From positions 62,001 through 126,000 of the forward strand of contig NZ_BNBZ01000008.1 of the NCBI RefSeq assembly GCF_014656215.1: a stretch of DNA of 64,000 bases, in the 5' to 3' direction. Below the pieces are notes generated by a model. That model searched no databases. It saw only the letters and a program-made list of their open reading frames with translations, and was not told the origin of the DNA. Position 1 is the first letter of the stretch, and each line of letters opens with the position of its first letter. The stretch is from Streptomyces zaomyceticus (GTDB lineage Bacteria > Actinomycetota > Actinomycetes > Streptomycetales > Streptomycetaceae). Below, piece after piece: positions 33,636 to 42,173 of this stretch. The position numbers and the translations under genes were made by a program.

Positions 33636-33687
33636 ATATGCGCTTCCGGGTGCGGCACGCCGGTGCCGCGGAAGAGACGGACGGCGC

Positions 33688-34485
33688 ATGAGCAACGGTC
33701 AGTACGTGCGATACGTCGCGCTGGGCGACAGCCAGACGGAGGGGGTCGGCGACGGCGACGACATCACCGGGCTGCGTGGCTTCGCGGACCGCCTCGCCGA
33801 ACGGATCGCGGCGGTGAGCCCCGAGGTCCGGTACGCCAACCTGGCCGTCCGGGGCCGGCTCGCGGGACAGGTCCGCGCGGAGCAGCTCGGCCCCGCGCTC
33901 GCCCTCCGGCCCGATGTCGCCACGGTGGTCGCCGGGGTCAACGACCTGCTGCGCCCCCGCTTCGACCCGGACGAGACCGCCGCCCATGTGGAGGCGATGT
34001 TCGCCGCGCTCACCGGCGCGGGTGCGCGCGTCGCGACCGTCACGTTCCCCGACATCACGCGTATCGCGCCCATCGCGCGCCCCGTCGCCCCCCGGATCGC
34101 CGCCCTCAACGACCGCATACGGCTGGCGGCGGCCCGGCACGGCGTCGCTCTCGCCGAGACCTCTCCGCACGCCGCCGCCACCGATCCGCGCCTCTGGGCC
34201 GCGGACCGACTGCACGCGAGCCCGGTGGGACACGACCGGATCTCCGCCGCCCTCGCGCACGCGCTCGACCTGCCGGGCAGCGACGACTCGTGGACCCGGG
34301 AGGTGGAGCCGGACACGGCCGCGACCGCCGGCGCGGTCCGCACGGCGGCCGCCGAACTGCGCTGGGCCGCCGGGTTCCTCGGCCCCTGGCTGCTCCGTCG
34401 CCTGCGTGGCCGTTCCTCCGGCGACGGCCGTGCCGCCCGGCGCCCGGAGCTGCTGCCCGTGGGGATGCCGCCGGCCGGGCTCTGA
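33688..34485 (+). CDS. SGNH/GDSL-type lipase or esterase
   Basis: A 265-residue hydrolase. Block I is YVALGDSQTEGVGDGD with the nucleophile Ser; block II Gly is in ANLAVRGRLAGQV; block III Asn in VVAGVNDLLRP; block V DRLHASPVGH has the Asp and His of the triad. No signal peptide, so it is probably cytoplasmic. The C-terminal 60 residues form an amphipathic helix and a basic tail. Substrate unknown; family members remove acyl groups from lipids or sugars. Confidence 0.92.
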   Translation: MSNGQYVRYVALGDSQTEGVGDGDDITGLRGFADRLAERIAAVSPEVRYANLAVRGRLAGQVRAEQLGPALALRPDVATVVAGVNDLLRPRFDPDETAAHVEAMFAALTGAGARVATVTFPDITRIAPIARPVAPRIAALNDRIRLAAARHGVALAETSPHAAATDPRLWAADRLHASPVGHDRISAALAHALDLPGSDDSWTREVEPDTAATAGAVRTAAAELRWAAGFLGPWLLRRLRGRSSGDGRAARRPELLPVGMPPAGL

Positions 34486-34775
34486 AGGACGGGAGTGCCC
34501 TGCGGCCGAAGCGCGACGATCACGGTCGAGCGGGGTGGGTGTTTCCGTCCAGCGGGGTGGCGCATCGCTCGACCCTCCGCAGTCGCGATGCCGGTCTCCT
34601 CGCGCCTGTCTCGATCTTGCACGACGGTCCCCCCGGTTCCGCACGACGGGCCGAGTCGCCGTTGCGGACAGGCCGCGGGAATGCCGGTGGCCCGGCTGTC
34701 GCGGCGAGTGGGCCCTGGGGTTCCACGCCGCCGGTGGGGTGACGCCGCTCGGAGAGACCCGCGCCGAGTTCGCTG

Positions 34776-35213
34776 TCAGTCGGCGGGGAGGATGTCGGAG
34801 AGACTCTCGGCGGGGCGTCCGAGCATGCTTGTCAGCGTGCGCCGCTGGCGCTCGGTCAGGGAGGCGGCGAAGATCACCGCGTCGGCGTCGGCCCGCTCAC
34901 ACGCCAGAGCCACCTCGCGGACCTTTCCGTAGGTCAGCAGGGTTCTCGAGGAGTAGGGCAGCCCCATCTTCCGGGCCCCGCCGTCCGAAACGCCTCGGCG
35001 TTGCACGATCCGCGCGACGACCCGAGCGCCGTGCGCCGCCAGTTCCGTGGCCGCCGTCGCCATGAGCGACTCGAAGTCCTTCTGTCGGGCGGAGAAGTAG
35101 CCGACCAGGACCACATCGGCGCCCGCCGCGGGGATGCGGAACACCTGGCGCCGGGCCGGCTGTGACGACACGCGGCGAGCCGGGCGCCGGTCGCGCCTTC
35201 GAGGCCGGTGCAT
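34776..35213 (-). CDS. HflX N-terminal-domain protein lacking the GTPase domain
   Basis: A 145-residue protein that matches only the N-terminal domain of the GTPase HflX: VVLVGYFSARQKDFESLMATAATEL, VVARIVQRRGVSDGGARKMGLPYSSRT and YGKVREVALACERADADAVIFAASLTERQRRTL. The GTPase domain (Walker A, DxxG, NKxD) is absent and the gene ends in a normal TGA after a natural-looking tail. In HflX this part contacts the ribosome. A stand-alone copy may modulate ribosomes or be a decayed paralogue. The start is unsure; ATG at 35211-35213 gives a short basic leader. Confidence 0.78.
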   Translation of the reverse strand: MHRPRRRDRRPARRVSSQPARRQVFRIPAAGADVVLVGYFSARQKDFESLMATAATELAAHGARVVARIVQRRGVSDGGARKMGLPYSSRTLLTYGKVREVALACERADADAVIFAASLTERQRRTLTSMLGRPAESLSDILPAD

Positions 35214-35550
35214 GGGCCGCAGGCTAGAGCCCCGGCTCCCTGCAGCGATACCGGGTTTCCTCTCGATGGACTCGCACCCCGTCCGCTCCGCGACATCGCC
35301 TCCGGCGACTTCCGCCCGGCCGGCCGACCCTTCCTGCGCCTCCGGGCCCCGGGGGTGCGTCTCGGTCGTCTCCCGGTACTCCCCGAGGACACCTCCGGGT
35401 GCCCGCCGGGTGGACTCGGCGACGTGCCCGGAGGGCTTCTCCTTCCCACGGCCGACGGTCCCTCGGGCGGCTCGGGAATCGCGTCCCCAGGGTTCGACGT
35501 GCCCGGGTCCGACGCGCGTCACCGACACCCGGTGCGCCGGCTCGGACGGT
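35214..35550. other. Region without a gene
   Basis: About 337 bp between the HflX-like gene start and the end of the STAS-like gene. Frames here are shadow-like (Arg/Pro/Ser-rich); no motif is recognised. Confidence 0.45.
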
Positions 35551-35832
35551 TCACTCGCCCGTCACGTCCAGGAGGCGGCGGGTGCGGGCGCTCGCTCCGC
35601 CGAGGGCCAGGGGGATGCCGAGGCTCGCGCACATGCGGTGGGCGCGGGCGAGGGCGCTGAGGGTGGCCGGGGTAGGGTCGGCGGTCGGGACCCCGACGAC
35701 GACGCGGGTGGGACGGTGCATCTGGACCAGGGCCTGGATCTGGAGGGCGGCGGCGGCCCTGTTGGTGACGTCCAGGTCGTGGTGGAGCGTCACGTGCAGC
35801 TCATGGTGACGTACGGCGTGGCTGATGATCAT
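35551..35832 (-). CDS. Small STAS-like domain protein
   Basis: A 93-residue protein with an alternating strand/helix pattern suggestive of the STAS fold of anti-sigma-factor antagonists: ELHVTLHHDLDVTNRAAAALQIQALVQMH, then RVVVGVPTADPTPATLSALARAHRMCASLGIPLALGG. There is no clear phosphorylatable Ser in the usual DxSG loop, so it may be a degenerate member. ATG at 35830-35832 has AAGGGA six bases upstream. No kinase or sigma factor is close. Confidence 0.65.
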   Translation of the reverse strand: MIISHAVRHHELHVTLHHDLDVTNRAAAALQIQALVQMHRPTRVVVGVPTADPTPATLSALARAHRMCASLGIPLALGGASARTRRLLDVTGE

Positions 35833-35967
35833 GGTGTCCCTTCGCGCAGGACGACGAAGGCCCACAACTGAACGTGCTGTGGGCGGTTCGTCCGAGGATG
35901 TCACGGGGACCGTCCCGGTGGCGTTCTCGCGGCATCGCGGCGCGGAGTGTCAGGCCGGAGCGAGCGA

Positions 35968-35985
35968 AATTCATGTATATGAATT
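35968..35985. promoter_or_regulatory. AATTCAT-N4-ATGAATT palindrome, candidate operator
   Basis: A 7-bp perfect inverted repeat in an AT-rich patch 97 bp before the acetyl-xylan-esterase-like gene. Such AT-rich palindromes are striking in this high-GC genome and suit a regulator-binding site over the promoter. Confidence 0.45.
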
Positions 35986-36081
35986 CGATCATCATGCGGG
36001 CTAGGGTGGCGGGGGCCGGGTGAACCGGTCGGCATCCCGAACGCGACCTCCCCTCACCGAGCGACTTCCCAGGCGGCATTC

Positions 36082-37053
36082 ATGACCCGGTTCGACCTCA
36101 CCCTCGATCAGCTCCACGGCTATCGCAGCGCTTCCGTCGAGCCGGAGGACTTCGACGCGTTCTGGACGGAGACCCTCGGCGAGGCACGCGCGCACGAGCT
36201 GGACGCGCGCTTCGAGGCGGTCCCGACGGGGCTGTCCGCGGTGGAGGTCTTCGACGTGACCTTCGCGGGCTTCGACGGGCAGCCGGTCAAGGGCTGGTTC
36301 GTCCTGCCCGCCGGCACGACCGCACCGCTGCCGGTCGTGGTGGAGTTCATCGGGTACGGCGGCGGGCGCGGCCTTCCGCACACCCATCTGCTCTGGGCCT
36401 CGGCCGGGTTCGCGCACTTCGTGATGGACACGCGGGGTCAGGGCAGCGGCTGGGCGACCGGCGACACCCCGGACCCGGTGGGCAGCGCCCCGGCGTTCCC
36501 CGGCTTCATGACCCGGGGCGTCGAGGATCCGTACACCTACTACTACCGGCGGGTCTTCACGGACGCGGTCCGCGCCGTGGAGGCCGCGCGCTCCCACCCC
36601 CTGGTGGACGCGAGCCGTACGGCCGTGACCGGCGTCAGCCAGGGCGGCGGGATCACGATCGCCGTGGCGGGGCTCGTCGGCGACCTCGCGGCGGTGGCGC
36701 CGGACGTGCCGTTCCTGTGCGACTTCCCGCGTGCGACGACGATCACGGACCGCACCCCGTACCGCGAGATAGGCAACTACCTCAAGACGCATCGCGGCCG
36801 TGCGGACCGGGTCCGGAAGACACTCGCCTACTTCGACGGGGTCCACTTCGCGGCCCGTGCGACGGCCCCGGCGCTGTTCTCGACGGCCCTGGAGGACCTG
36901 ACGTGCCCGCCGTCGACGGTGTTCGCGGCCTTCAACGCGTACGCCGAGGACGAGAAGGCGATCGAGGTGTACGAGTTCAACGACCACGAGGGCGGCGAGG
37001 CCTTCCAGCAGGCGGCCCAACTGCGCTGGCTGCCGGGGAAGCTGCGGGGCTGA
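36082..37053 (+). CDS. Acetyl-xylan esterase / cephalosporin C deacetylase-like hydrolase (CE7 type)
   Basis: A 323-residue alpha/beta hydrolase of the CE7 family that removes acetyl groups from small sugars or drugs. Motifs: DFDAFWTETLGEA at the start, VVEFIGYGGGRGLP, the conserved RGQG in MDTRGQGSG, the nucleophile elbow TGVSQGGG (Ser near 190), the acid in STALEDLTCPPST and the His in NDHEGGEAFQ. It has no signal peptide, so it works in the cytoplasm, after sugar uptake. AGGCGG precedes the ATG. Monocistronic, with an AT-rich palindrome upstream. Confidence 0.93.
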   Translation: MTRFDLTLDQLHGYRSASVEPEDFDAFWTETLGEARAHELDARFEAVPTGLSAVEVFDVTFAGFDGQPVKGWFVLPAGTTAPLPVVVEFIGYGGGRGLPHTHLLWASAGFAHFVMDTRGQGSGWATGDTPDPVGSAPAFPGFMTRGVEDPYTYYYRRVFTDAVRAVEAARSHPLVDASRTAVTGVSQGGGITIAVAGLVGDLAAVAPDVPFLCDFPRATTITDRTPYREIGNYLKTHRGRADRVRKTLAYFDGVHFAARATAPALFSTALEDLTCPPSTVFAAFNAYAEDEKAIEVYEFNDHEGGEAFQQAAQLRWLPGKLRG

Positions 37054-37187
37054 GGGTCCCCTCCGTTCGGCGCACCCCGGGGTCAGGTACACGTGCCCGA
37101 ACCCGGGGGGTGAACGAGGCCCGGTCGTCGCGCGCCGAGGGGACCCGGCCCGGCCGTGCCACCCCGGAGGGTGACACGATTCGCGTC

Positions 37188-37673
37188 GTGGACAGTACGC
37201 GCGTGTGGAGCGGCGGGCCCGTGGGCGACGACGCGGGAGACGGTGCCCTCGGGCGTCTGCTGGGTGTGGACCCGCCCGGAGGGGCGGACCGGCGGATCGT
37301 GACCGGTGCCCTCGTGTGCCGGTACTGCGACGGGCACGAGTTCGAGGTGACCGCGTCGGAGTGCTTCTGCGTGGGCTGCTGCCTGCCCATCGGCGTACAG
37401 GACGGGGATCTGTACGAGAGTCCCGGCGGGGATCCGTACGCGAGCTCGGACCGGGCGCTGTGGAGGTTGGAGCCGTCCGCCGTTCCGGTCCCGGGTGATC
37501 CCCCGGACGTGATCAGGTGCCCCGCCGACCACGACCTGTTCCAGGTCGCCGCCGCGTACGCGCTCGGCGAGGACCGTCGGGTCCGGCGCCTTTCGGTCGG
37601 CCTGCGCTGTCCCGTCGACGGCGCGCTGCATCTCTTCGTCGACGACGCGCGCGTGGTGCCGCTGGCCTGCTGA
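37188..37673 (+). CDS. Hypothetical protein with Cys-rich zinc-ribbon-like motif
   Basis: A 161-residue soluble protein. The middle has CRYCDGHEFEVTASECFCVGCC (Cys pairs near residues 45-66), which could bind zinc, and a second pair in RCPADHDLFQVAA and LRCPVDGALHLF. Family not recognised. GTG at 37188 is the likely start; the nearest GGAGG (37166-37170) is 17 bases away, so the start is unsure. Confidence 0.65.
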   Translation: MDSTRVWSGGPVGDDAGDGALGRLLGVDPPGGADRRIVTGALVCRYCDGHEFEVTASECFCVGCCLPIGVQDGDLYESPGGDPYASSDRALWRLEPSAVPVPGDPPDVIRCPADHDLFQVAAAYALGEDRRVRRLSVGLRCPVDGALHLFVDDARVVPLAC

Positions 37674-37786
37674 CGGACGGGCGGTGGCGGCCGACGGGCC
37701 GGGCACTCCGCCGCCGTGGGTCGTCGGGGGCCGTGTCCGGGGTCCGAACCGGCCCCTGCATGGGCCGGAGCCCGAAACCGTGCAGC

Positions 37787-37960
37787 GGGTTCGAGCTGGG
37801 CGCGCCGCTCGCCCGCGCGGAGGCCAGGATCGCCATCGGCACCCTGCTGCGCCGCTTCCCCGACCTGCGGCTCACCGACCCGGACGCGGATCTGAGCCGG
37901 CGCGAGGGCATCCCGCGCGGCATGGCGACGCTGCCCGTGACTTTCACGCCCGAGGGCTGA
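37787..37960 (+). pseudogene. C-terminal stub of a cytochrome P450 gene
   Basis: The last 58 codons read LGAPLARAEARIAIGTLL, RRFPDLRLTDPDADLSRR, then LPVTFTPEG and stop, which is the L-helix and C-terminus of a CYP105/CYP107-type P450 (LGAPLARLEARIALGTLL). The codon that should be the heme-ligand Cys (FCLGAP) is Glu (FELGAP) and nothing P450-like precedes it. It is therefore a deletion remnant without function. Confidence 0.8.
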
Positions 37961-38171
37961 CCCACCCCGAGCCAGGGGGCGATCCGCCCCGGTCCTACGC
38001 CGCGGGCGGGTCCGCACCGCCCCCCGCTGGCCGGTCCGCCTCGGCGTGAACGGGTCCGCCCGCGGCATCGGCGGCCGGCACACACCAGGAGCACACCCGG
38101 CGGCGCGCCCGGCAGCACATCCGGCAGCGTCCGGCAGCGCATCCGACGGAGAAGAGAACGGGGACATCAGA

Positions 38172-38953
38172 ATGACATCGGCTTCCGGCATTCCGGCATT
38201 TCGGCATTCCGGAGTTCGACGCCATCGCCCCGGGGTACGACGCCTCGCGCGGTGGCACCGCCCGGGCCGCCGGTTTCGCCGAGCAGCTCGCACCGCTCCT
38301 CGATCCGGCCCGTCCCGTGTTCGACATCGGGGTGGGCACGGGCATCGTGGCGGCCGAACTGACGGCGCGCGGGCATGTGGTGTACGGGATCGACCTCTCG
38401 TCCGGGATGCTCGCCCGGGCCCTGGACCGCCTGGGTCCGCGGGTGGCGGTGGCCGACGCCTGCCGGCTGCCGGTGCGGACCGCCTCCGTGAGCCAGGCCG
38501 TGTCCACCTGGCCGCTGCACACCGGGCCCGACCGCGGCAGGGTCTTCGACGAGGTCGCCCGGACTCTCCGGCCCGGTGGCCGCTGTCCGGTGATCCCGGC
38601 CGGAGGCACCCGCCCCACGGACGACGTCGGGGTCGTGGTGGGAGAACTGGAGGACCGGCTCGACCCCGGCCGGACCCGTCAGGACGGGCCGTGGACCCTC
38701 GCGCCGGTCGCCGAGGCGCGGGGGCTCGTCTACCGGGGCACGGCCTCCGAACGCCCCACGACCTTCCGGGTGTCCCCGCGGGCGACGGCCGACTCCCTGG
38801 CGGGCGGGCTCTTCAGGGGCGCCTGGTCGGTGACGGGCGAGGGCATCCGGCTGGTGGACGAGGCCCGGGAGCGGCTCGTATCGCTCCCGGACCCGGACGT
38901 CCCCCCGTGTGCGGGAGACGTCCGACTTCGTCATGGTGTTCGAGAAGCCGTGA
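38172..38953 (+). pseudogene. SAM-dependent methyltransferase, out of frame at both ends
   Basis: The body from about 38211 reads EFDAIAPGYDASRGG, FDIGVGTGIVAAELTARGH, YGIDLSSGMLARALDR and DEVARTLRPGG, a clear methyltransferase. The only ATG (38172), with GGGGA about ten bases upstream, is in another frame; the two frames meet at an 8-bp tandem repeat (38183-38212). One more repeat unit, or two fewer, would join them. At the 3' end, a C6 run at 38901-38906 shifts the frame away from the natural tail ETSDFVMVFEKP and TGA at 38951-38953. It is either a pseudogene or a contingency gene now off; sequencing error at two sites is the other option. Confidence 0.7.
38183..38212 (+). repeat. 8-bp tandem repeat (TTCCGGCA), about 3.5 units
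   Basis: Units TTCCGGCA (38183), TTCCGGCA (38191), TTTCGGCA (38199) and a partial TTCCGG (38207). Since 8 is not a multiple of 3, changes in copy number move the downstream methyltransferase in and out of frame with the ATG at 38172. Confidence 0.85.
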
Positions 38954-38963
38954 AGCGGGTGGT

Positions 38964-39875
38964 TCAGCCGCGGCCGCGCAGGGCGGCGGCGTAGGCCTCG
39001 TCGGGGTCGAGGCGGCGCAGCTCCTCGGCGATCAGCTCGGCGGTGGTGCGGACCTTCAGGGCGAGGACCCGGCTGGGCTGGCCGGGGATGGCGAGCCGGG
39101 CCACCGGGCCCTCGGGCCGGTCGATGCGGATCTCGCCGTCCGCGGTGCCCATGCGGACGGCGGTGACGACGGGGCCGTCGGTGACGATCCGGTCGACGGT
39201 GACTCCGAGGCGGACCTCGAACCAGCGGGCGAGCAGCTCGGCGCTGGGGTTCTCCGCCTCGCTCTCGACGGCGGCCGAGGTCACGGTCAGCGGGGCCTGG
39301 TCGAGCGAGGCGGCCAGCATCGAGCGCCACGGCGTGAGCCGGGTCCAGGCGAGGTCCGTGTCGCCGGGGGCGTAGGAGGCGGCCCGGGCCTCCAGGGCGG
39401 CGAGGGGGTCCTCGACCGCGTACATGTCGGTGATACGGCGCTGGGCGAGGACGCCCAGCGGGTCCCGGGAGGGCACTTCGGGGGCGTCGACGGGCCACCA
39501 GACGACGACGGGCGCGTCCGGCAGGAGCAGCGGCAGGACCACGGAGTCGGCGCGGGCGCCGAGTTCGCCGTAGAGGCGGAGCAGGACGGTCTCGCCCGAA
39601 CCGGCGTCGGTGCCGAGGCGGACCTCCGCGTCCAGCCGGGTCTCGTTGCGCTCGCGGGGCGTGCGGGCGTGGCGCTTGATGACGACGAGCGTGCGGGAGG
39701 GGTGTTCCCGGGAGGCGTCGTTGGCGGCCTTGACCGCGTCGTAGGCGTTCTCCTCGTCGGTGACGACGAGAAGGGTGAGCACGGCGCCGACGGCGGGTGT
39801 GCCGACGGCCCTGCGGCCTTCCAGGATCGCCTTGTTGATCTTGCTGGAGTTGGTGTCCGTCAGATCGATCTTCAT
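38964..39875 (-). CDS. opcA: Glucose-6-phosphate dehydrogenase assembly protein OpcA
   Basis: A 303-residue OpcA, which activates or assembles glucose-6-phosphate dehydrogenase in the oxidative pentose phosphate pathway and acts in the cytoplasm. Signature parts: MKIDLTDTNSSKINKAI, VGTPAVGAVLTLLVV, SREHPSRTLVVIKRHA, LPLLLPDAPVVVWWP and LTPWRSMLAASLDQAP. In actinobacteria it normally follows zwf in the tkt-tal-zwf-opcA-pgl operon. Here it stands alone, so a second copy in that operon is expected, or the operon has been split. It converges with the broken methyltransferase; the two stops are 11 bp apart. Confidence 0.93.
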   Translation of the reverse strand: MKIDLTDTNSSKINKAILEGRRAVGTPAVGAVLTLLVVTDEENAYDAVKAANDASREHPSRTLVVIKRHARTPRERNETRLDAEVRLGTDAGSGETVLLRLYGELGARADSVVLPLLLPDAPVVVWWPVDAPEVPSRDPLGVLAQRRITDMYAVEDPLAALEARAASYAPGDTDLAWTRLTPWRSMLAASLDQAPLTVTSAAVESEAENPSAELLARWFEVRLGVTVDRIVTDGPVVTAVRMGTADGEIRIDRPEGPVARLAIPGQPSRVLALKVRTTAELIAEELRRLDPDEAYAAALRGRG

Positions 39876-39957
39876 GCGCGGCGGTCGTCCCTTCCTCTGC
39901 GGCGAGCCTATCCCTCCCGCGCGGGGGACGCGTGCGGGCCCCCGCCACCGGTCGGCG

Positions 39958-40530
39958 TCACGCCGATTCGGGCTCCGGACCCGGGTCCGGCTCGAAGTCG
40001 GGCTCCGGCGCGGAGTCCGCGGCCGCGGCCCGGTCGTCGGCGCGGCGGTTGACCACGGCGGCCGCGGCGATCGCGGTGCCGACGAAGGCGGTGGCCACCA
40101 CCCAGGGACGGTCGAGGACGTGGCCCGTGGCGTGGTCGAGCGAGTAGCGTCCCGCACCCGTGACACCGATCGCGGCGGCGACGAAGCCGAGGAACGCCGG
40201 GTACTCGTAGCCTCCGCTCTGGGCGAAGAAGCCGGCCGGGGCGTGGACGGCGACCGCGCCGGTCATGGCGCCGGCCGCGGCGGCGCCGGCGGCGGGCGTG
40301 GCGAGACCGAGGGCGAGCAGGGCTCCGCCGCCCGCCTCGCCGAGACCCGCGGCGACGGCGCTCTCCCGGCCGGGGTGGAAGCCCATGGCCTCCATCGCCT
40401 TGGTGGTTCCCTCGATGCCGCCCCCGCCGAACCAGCCGAAGAGCTTCTGCGTGCCGTGCGCGGCCAGTACGGCACCGGTGCCGACCCGCAGCACGAGGAG
40501 TCCGAGATCGCGTCGATTGAGGTGGCCCAT
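39958..40530 (-). CDS. DoxX family membrane protein
   Basis: A 190-residue membrane protein with four hydrophobic helices, starting MGHLNRRDLGLLVLRVGTGAVLAAHGTQKLFGWFGG, the DoxX hallmark (His then Lys-Leu-Phe-Gly). Family members are quinone-linked or thiol-redox membrane proteins; exact role unsettled. The C-terminal tail is acidic and Pro-rich (PEPDFEPDPGPEPES). GGAGAA stands before the ATG. Divergent from the dipeptidase gene across 218 bp. Confidence 0.9.
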   Translation of the reverse strand: MGHLNRRDLGLLVLRVGTGAVLAAHGTQKLFGWFGGGGIEGTTKAMEAMGFHPGRESAVAAGLGEAGGGALLALGLATPAAGAAAAGAMTGAVAVHAPAGFFAQSGGYEYPAFLGFVAAAIGVTGAGRYSLDHATGHVLDRPWVVATAFVGTAIAAAAVVNRRADDRAAAADSAPEPDFEPDPGPEPESA

Positions 40531-40748
40531 GGGGTTCTCCAGATGCGGGAGGAGCGGACGGGAGCGGACACGTACGCCGTCCACTGTCGTCGTGCTCGTC
40601 GGCTCCCGCCGCCCGGGGCACTGCCCGAATACTCCGTACGAGTCACCTTTTGCGGCAGTTGTCCAGCGGTGCTTGGGTGGGAGTGCGCTTCGCCGTGCGG
40701 AGGCCTCGTGAGCCGCGCCCCGCACCGGCCCGAGGGAAGTGGGTACGC

Positions 40749-42125
40749 ATGACCGCAGAGTCCACCGAGACCGCAGCCCTGCGGGAGAAGGTCCGGGCAC
40801 TGATGCCCCGGGCGAAGGAGGACCTCGCCGCGATGGTGGCGATGCGTTCCGTCGCCGACCCTCGCCAGTTCCCGCCCGAGGAGTGCGCGAAGACCGCCGA
40901 CTTCCTCGTCCGGGCCTTCACCGAGGCGGGACTCCGCGACATGCGCCGGGTGACGACCCCGGACGGCACGGACGCGGTCGTGGGGCACGCGCCGGGCCCC
41001 GAGGGAGCGCCCACCGTGCTCCTCTACTGCCACTACGACGTGCAGCCGCCCCTGGACGACGCCGCCTGGGAGACGCCTCCCTTCGAACTCACCGAGCGCG
41101 ACGGACGCTGGTACGGCCGCGGCTCGGCCGACTGCAAGGGCAACATCGCCATGCACCTCACGGCGCTGCGCGCGCTCGGCGGTCCGGAGGGCCGGGGCTT
41201 CCCCGTGAACATCAAGTTCGTGGCGGAGGGTTCGGAGGAGCAGGGCACGGGCGGACTCGAGCAGCTCGTCCCCCTTCAGCCCGAACTCTTCGCCGCCGAC
41301 ACGCTGCTGATCTGCGACACCGGCAACTTCGCCCGCGGCCTGCCCACCACGACCACCTCGCTGCGCGGGCTCGCCAACGTCGTCGTCACCGTCTCCACCC
41401 TCAAGGGCGCGATGCACTCCGGCATGTTCGGCGGACCCGCGCCCGACGCCCTGGCCGCGCTGGTACGGATCCTCGACAGCCTCCGCGACGAACACGGCAA
41501 CACCGTCGTCAAGGGACTGCCCGGCGACGGCACCTGGGACGGAGTGGACTACCCGGCCGAACAGTTCCGTACCGATGTGGGCGCTCTCGACGGGGTGTCC
41601 CTCGTCGGGACGGGCTCGGTCGCCGACGAGTTGTGGGCGCGGCCCGCGGTCACCGTGCTCGGCATCGACTGCCCGCCGGTGGTGGGCTCGTCGGCCGCGG
41701 TGCAGGCCGAGGTACGGGCCAGGGTCAGCCTGCGGGTCCCGCCGGGGATCGACGCCGAGGACGCCCTGCGCGCCCTCACCGACCATCTCACCGACGCCGC
41801 CCCGTGGGGCGCCCGGGTGGAGGTGGAGCCGGAGGGTGTCGGCCAGCCCTTCCGCGCGCGCACCGACGGCCCCGCCTACCGGGCTCTCGCGGCGGCGCTC
41901 CGCGAGGCCTACGGCACGGACATGGTCCAGTCGGGGCAGGGCGGTTCGATCCCCCTCTGCAACGTCCTCGCCGCCCGGTTCCCCACCGCGGAGATCGCCC
42001 TGATCGGCGTCGAGGAACCCGGCTGTCTCATCCACGCACCCAACGAGAGCGTGGACCCCTCCGAGATCGAGCACATGGCGCTGGCCGAGGCGGTCTTCCT
42101 CAGTACCTACGCCACCCCGCTCTGA
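40749..42125 (+). CDS. M20 family dipeptidase (Zn-dependent)
   Basis: A 458-residue metallopeptidase of the M20 carnosinase/DapE type. Dinuclear zinc ligands visible: His in LLYCHYDVQPP, bridging Asp in GRGSADCKGNI, catalytic and bridging Glu in FVAEGSEEQGTGGL, Asp in LICDTGNF and His in LIHAPNESVDP. The lid domain covers about residues 210-320. It hydrolyses dipeptides in the cytoplasm. Start ATG 40749 with GAGGGAAG upstream. A membrane protein gene follows after 48 bp and could be cotranscribed. Confidence 0.94.
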   Translation: MTAESTETAALREKVRALMPRAKEDLAAMVAMRSVADPRQFPPEECAKTADFLVRAFTEAGLRDMRRVTTPDGTDAVVGHAPGPEGAPTVLLYCHYDVQPPLDDAAWETPPFELTERDGRWYGRGSADCKGNIAMHLTALRALGGPEGRGFPVNIKFVAEGSEEQGTGGLEQLVPLQPELFAADTLLICDTGNFARGLPTTTTSLRGLANVVVTVSTLKGAMHSGMFGGPAPDALAALVRILDSLRDEHGNTVVKGLPGDGTWDGVDYPAEQFRTDVGALDGVSLVGTGSVADELWARPAVTVLGIDCPPVVGSSAAVQAEVRARVSLRVPPGIDAEDALRALTDHLTDAAPWGARVEVEPEGVGQPFRARTDGPAYRALAAALREAYGTDMVQSGQGGSIPLCNVLAARFPTAEIALIGVEEPGCLIHAPNESVDPSEIEHMALAEAVFLSTYATPL

Positions 42126-42173
42126 CCCGGCCCCGCTCCGAACATCCCCTCCACGGAAGGACGGGAACCCTCC

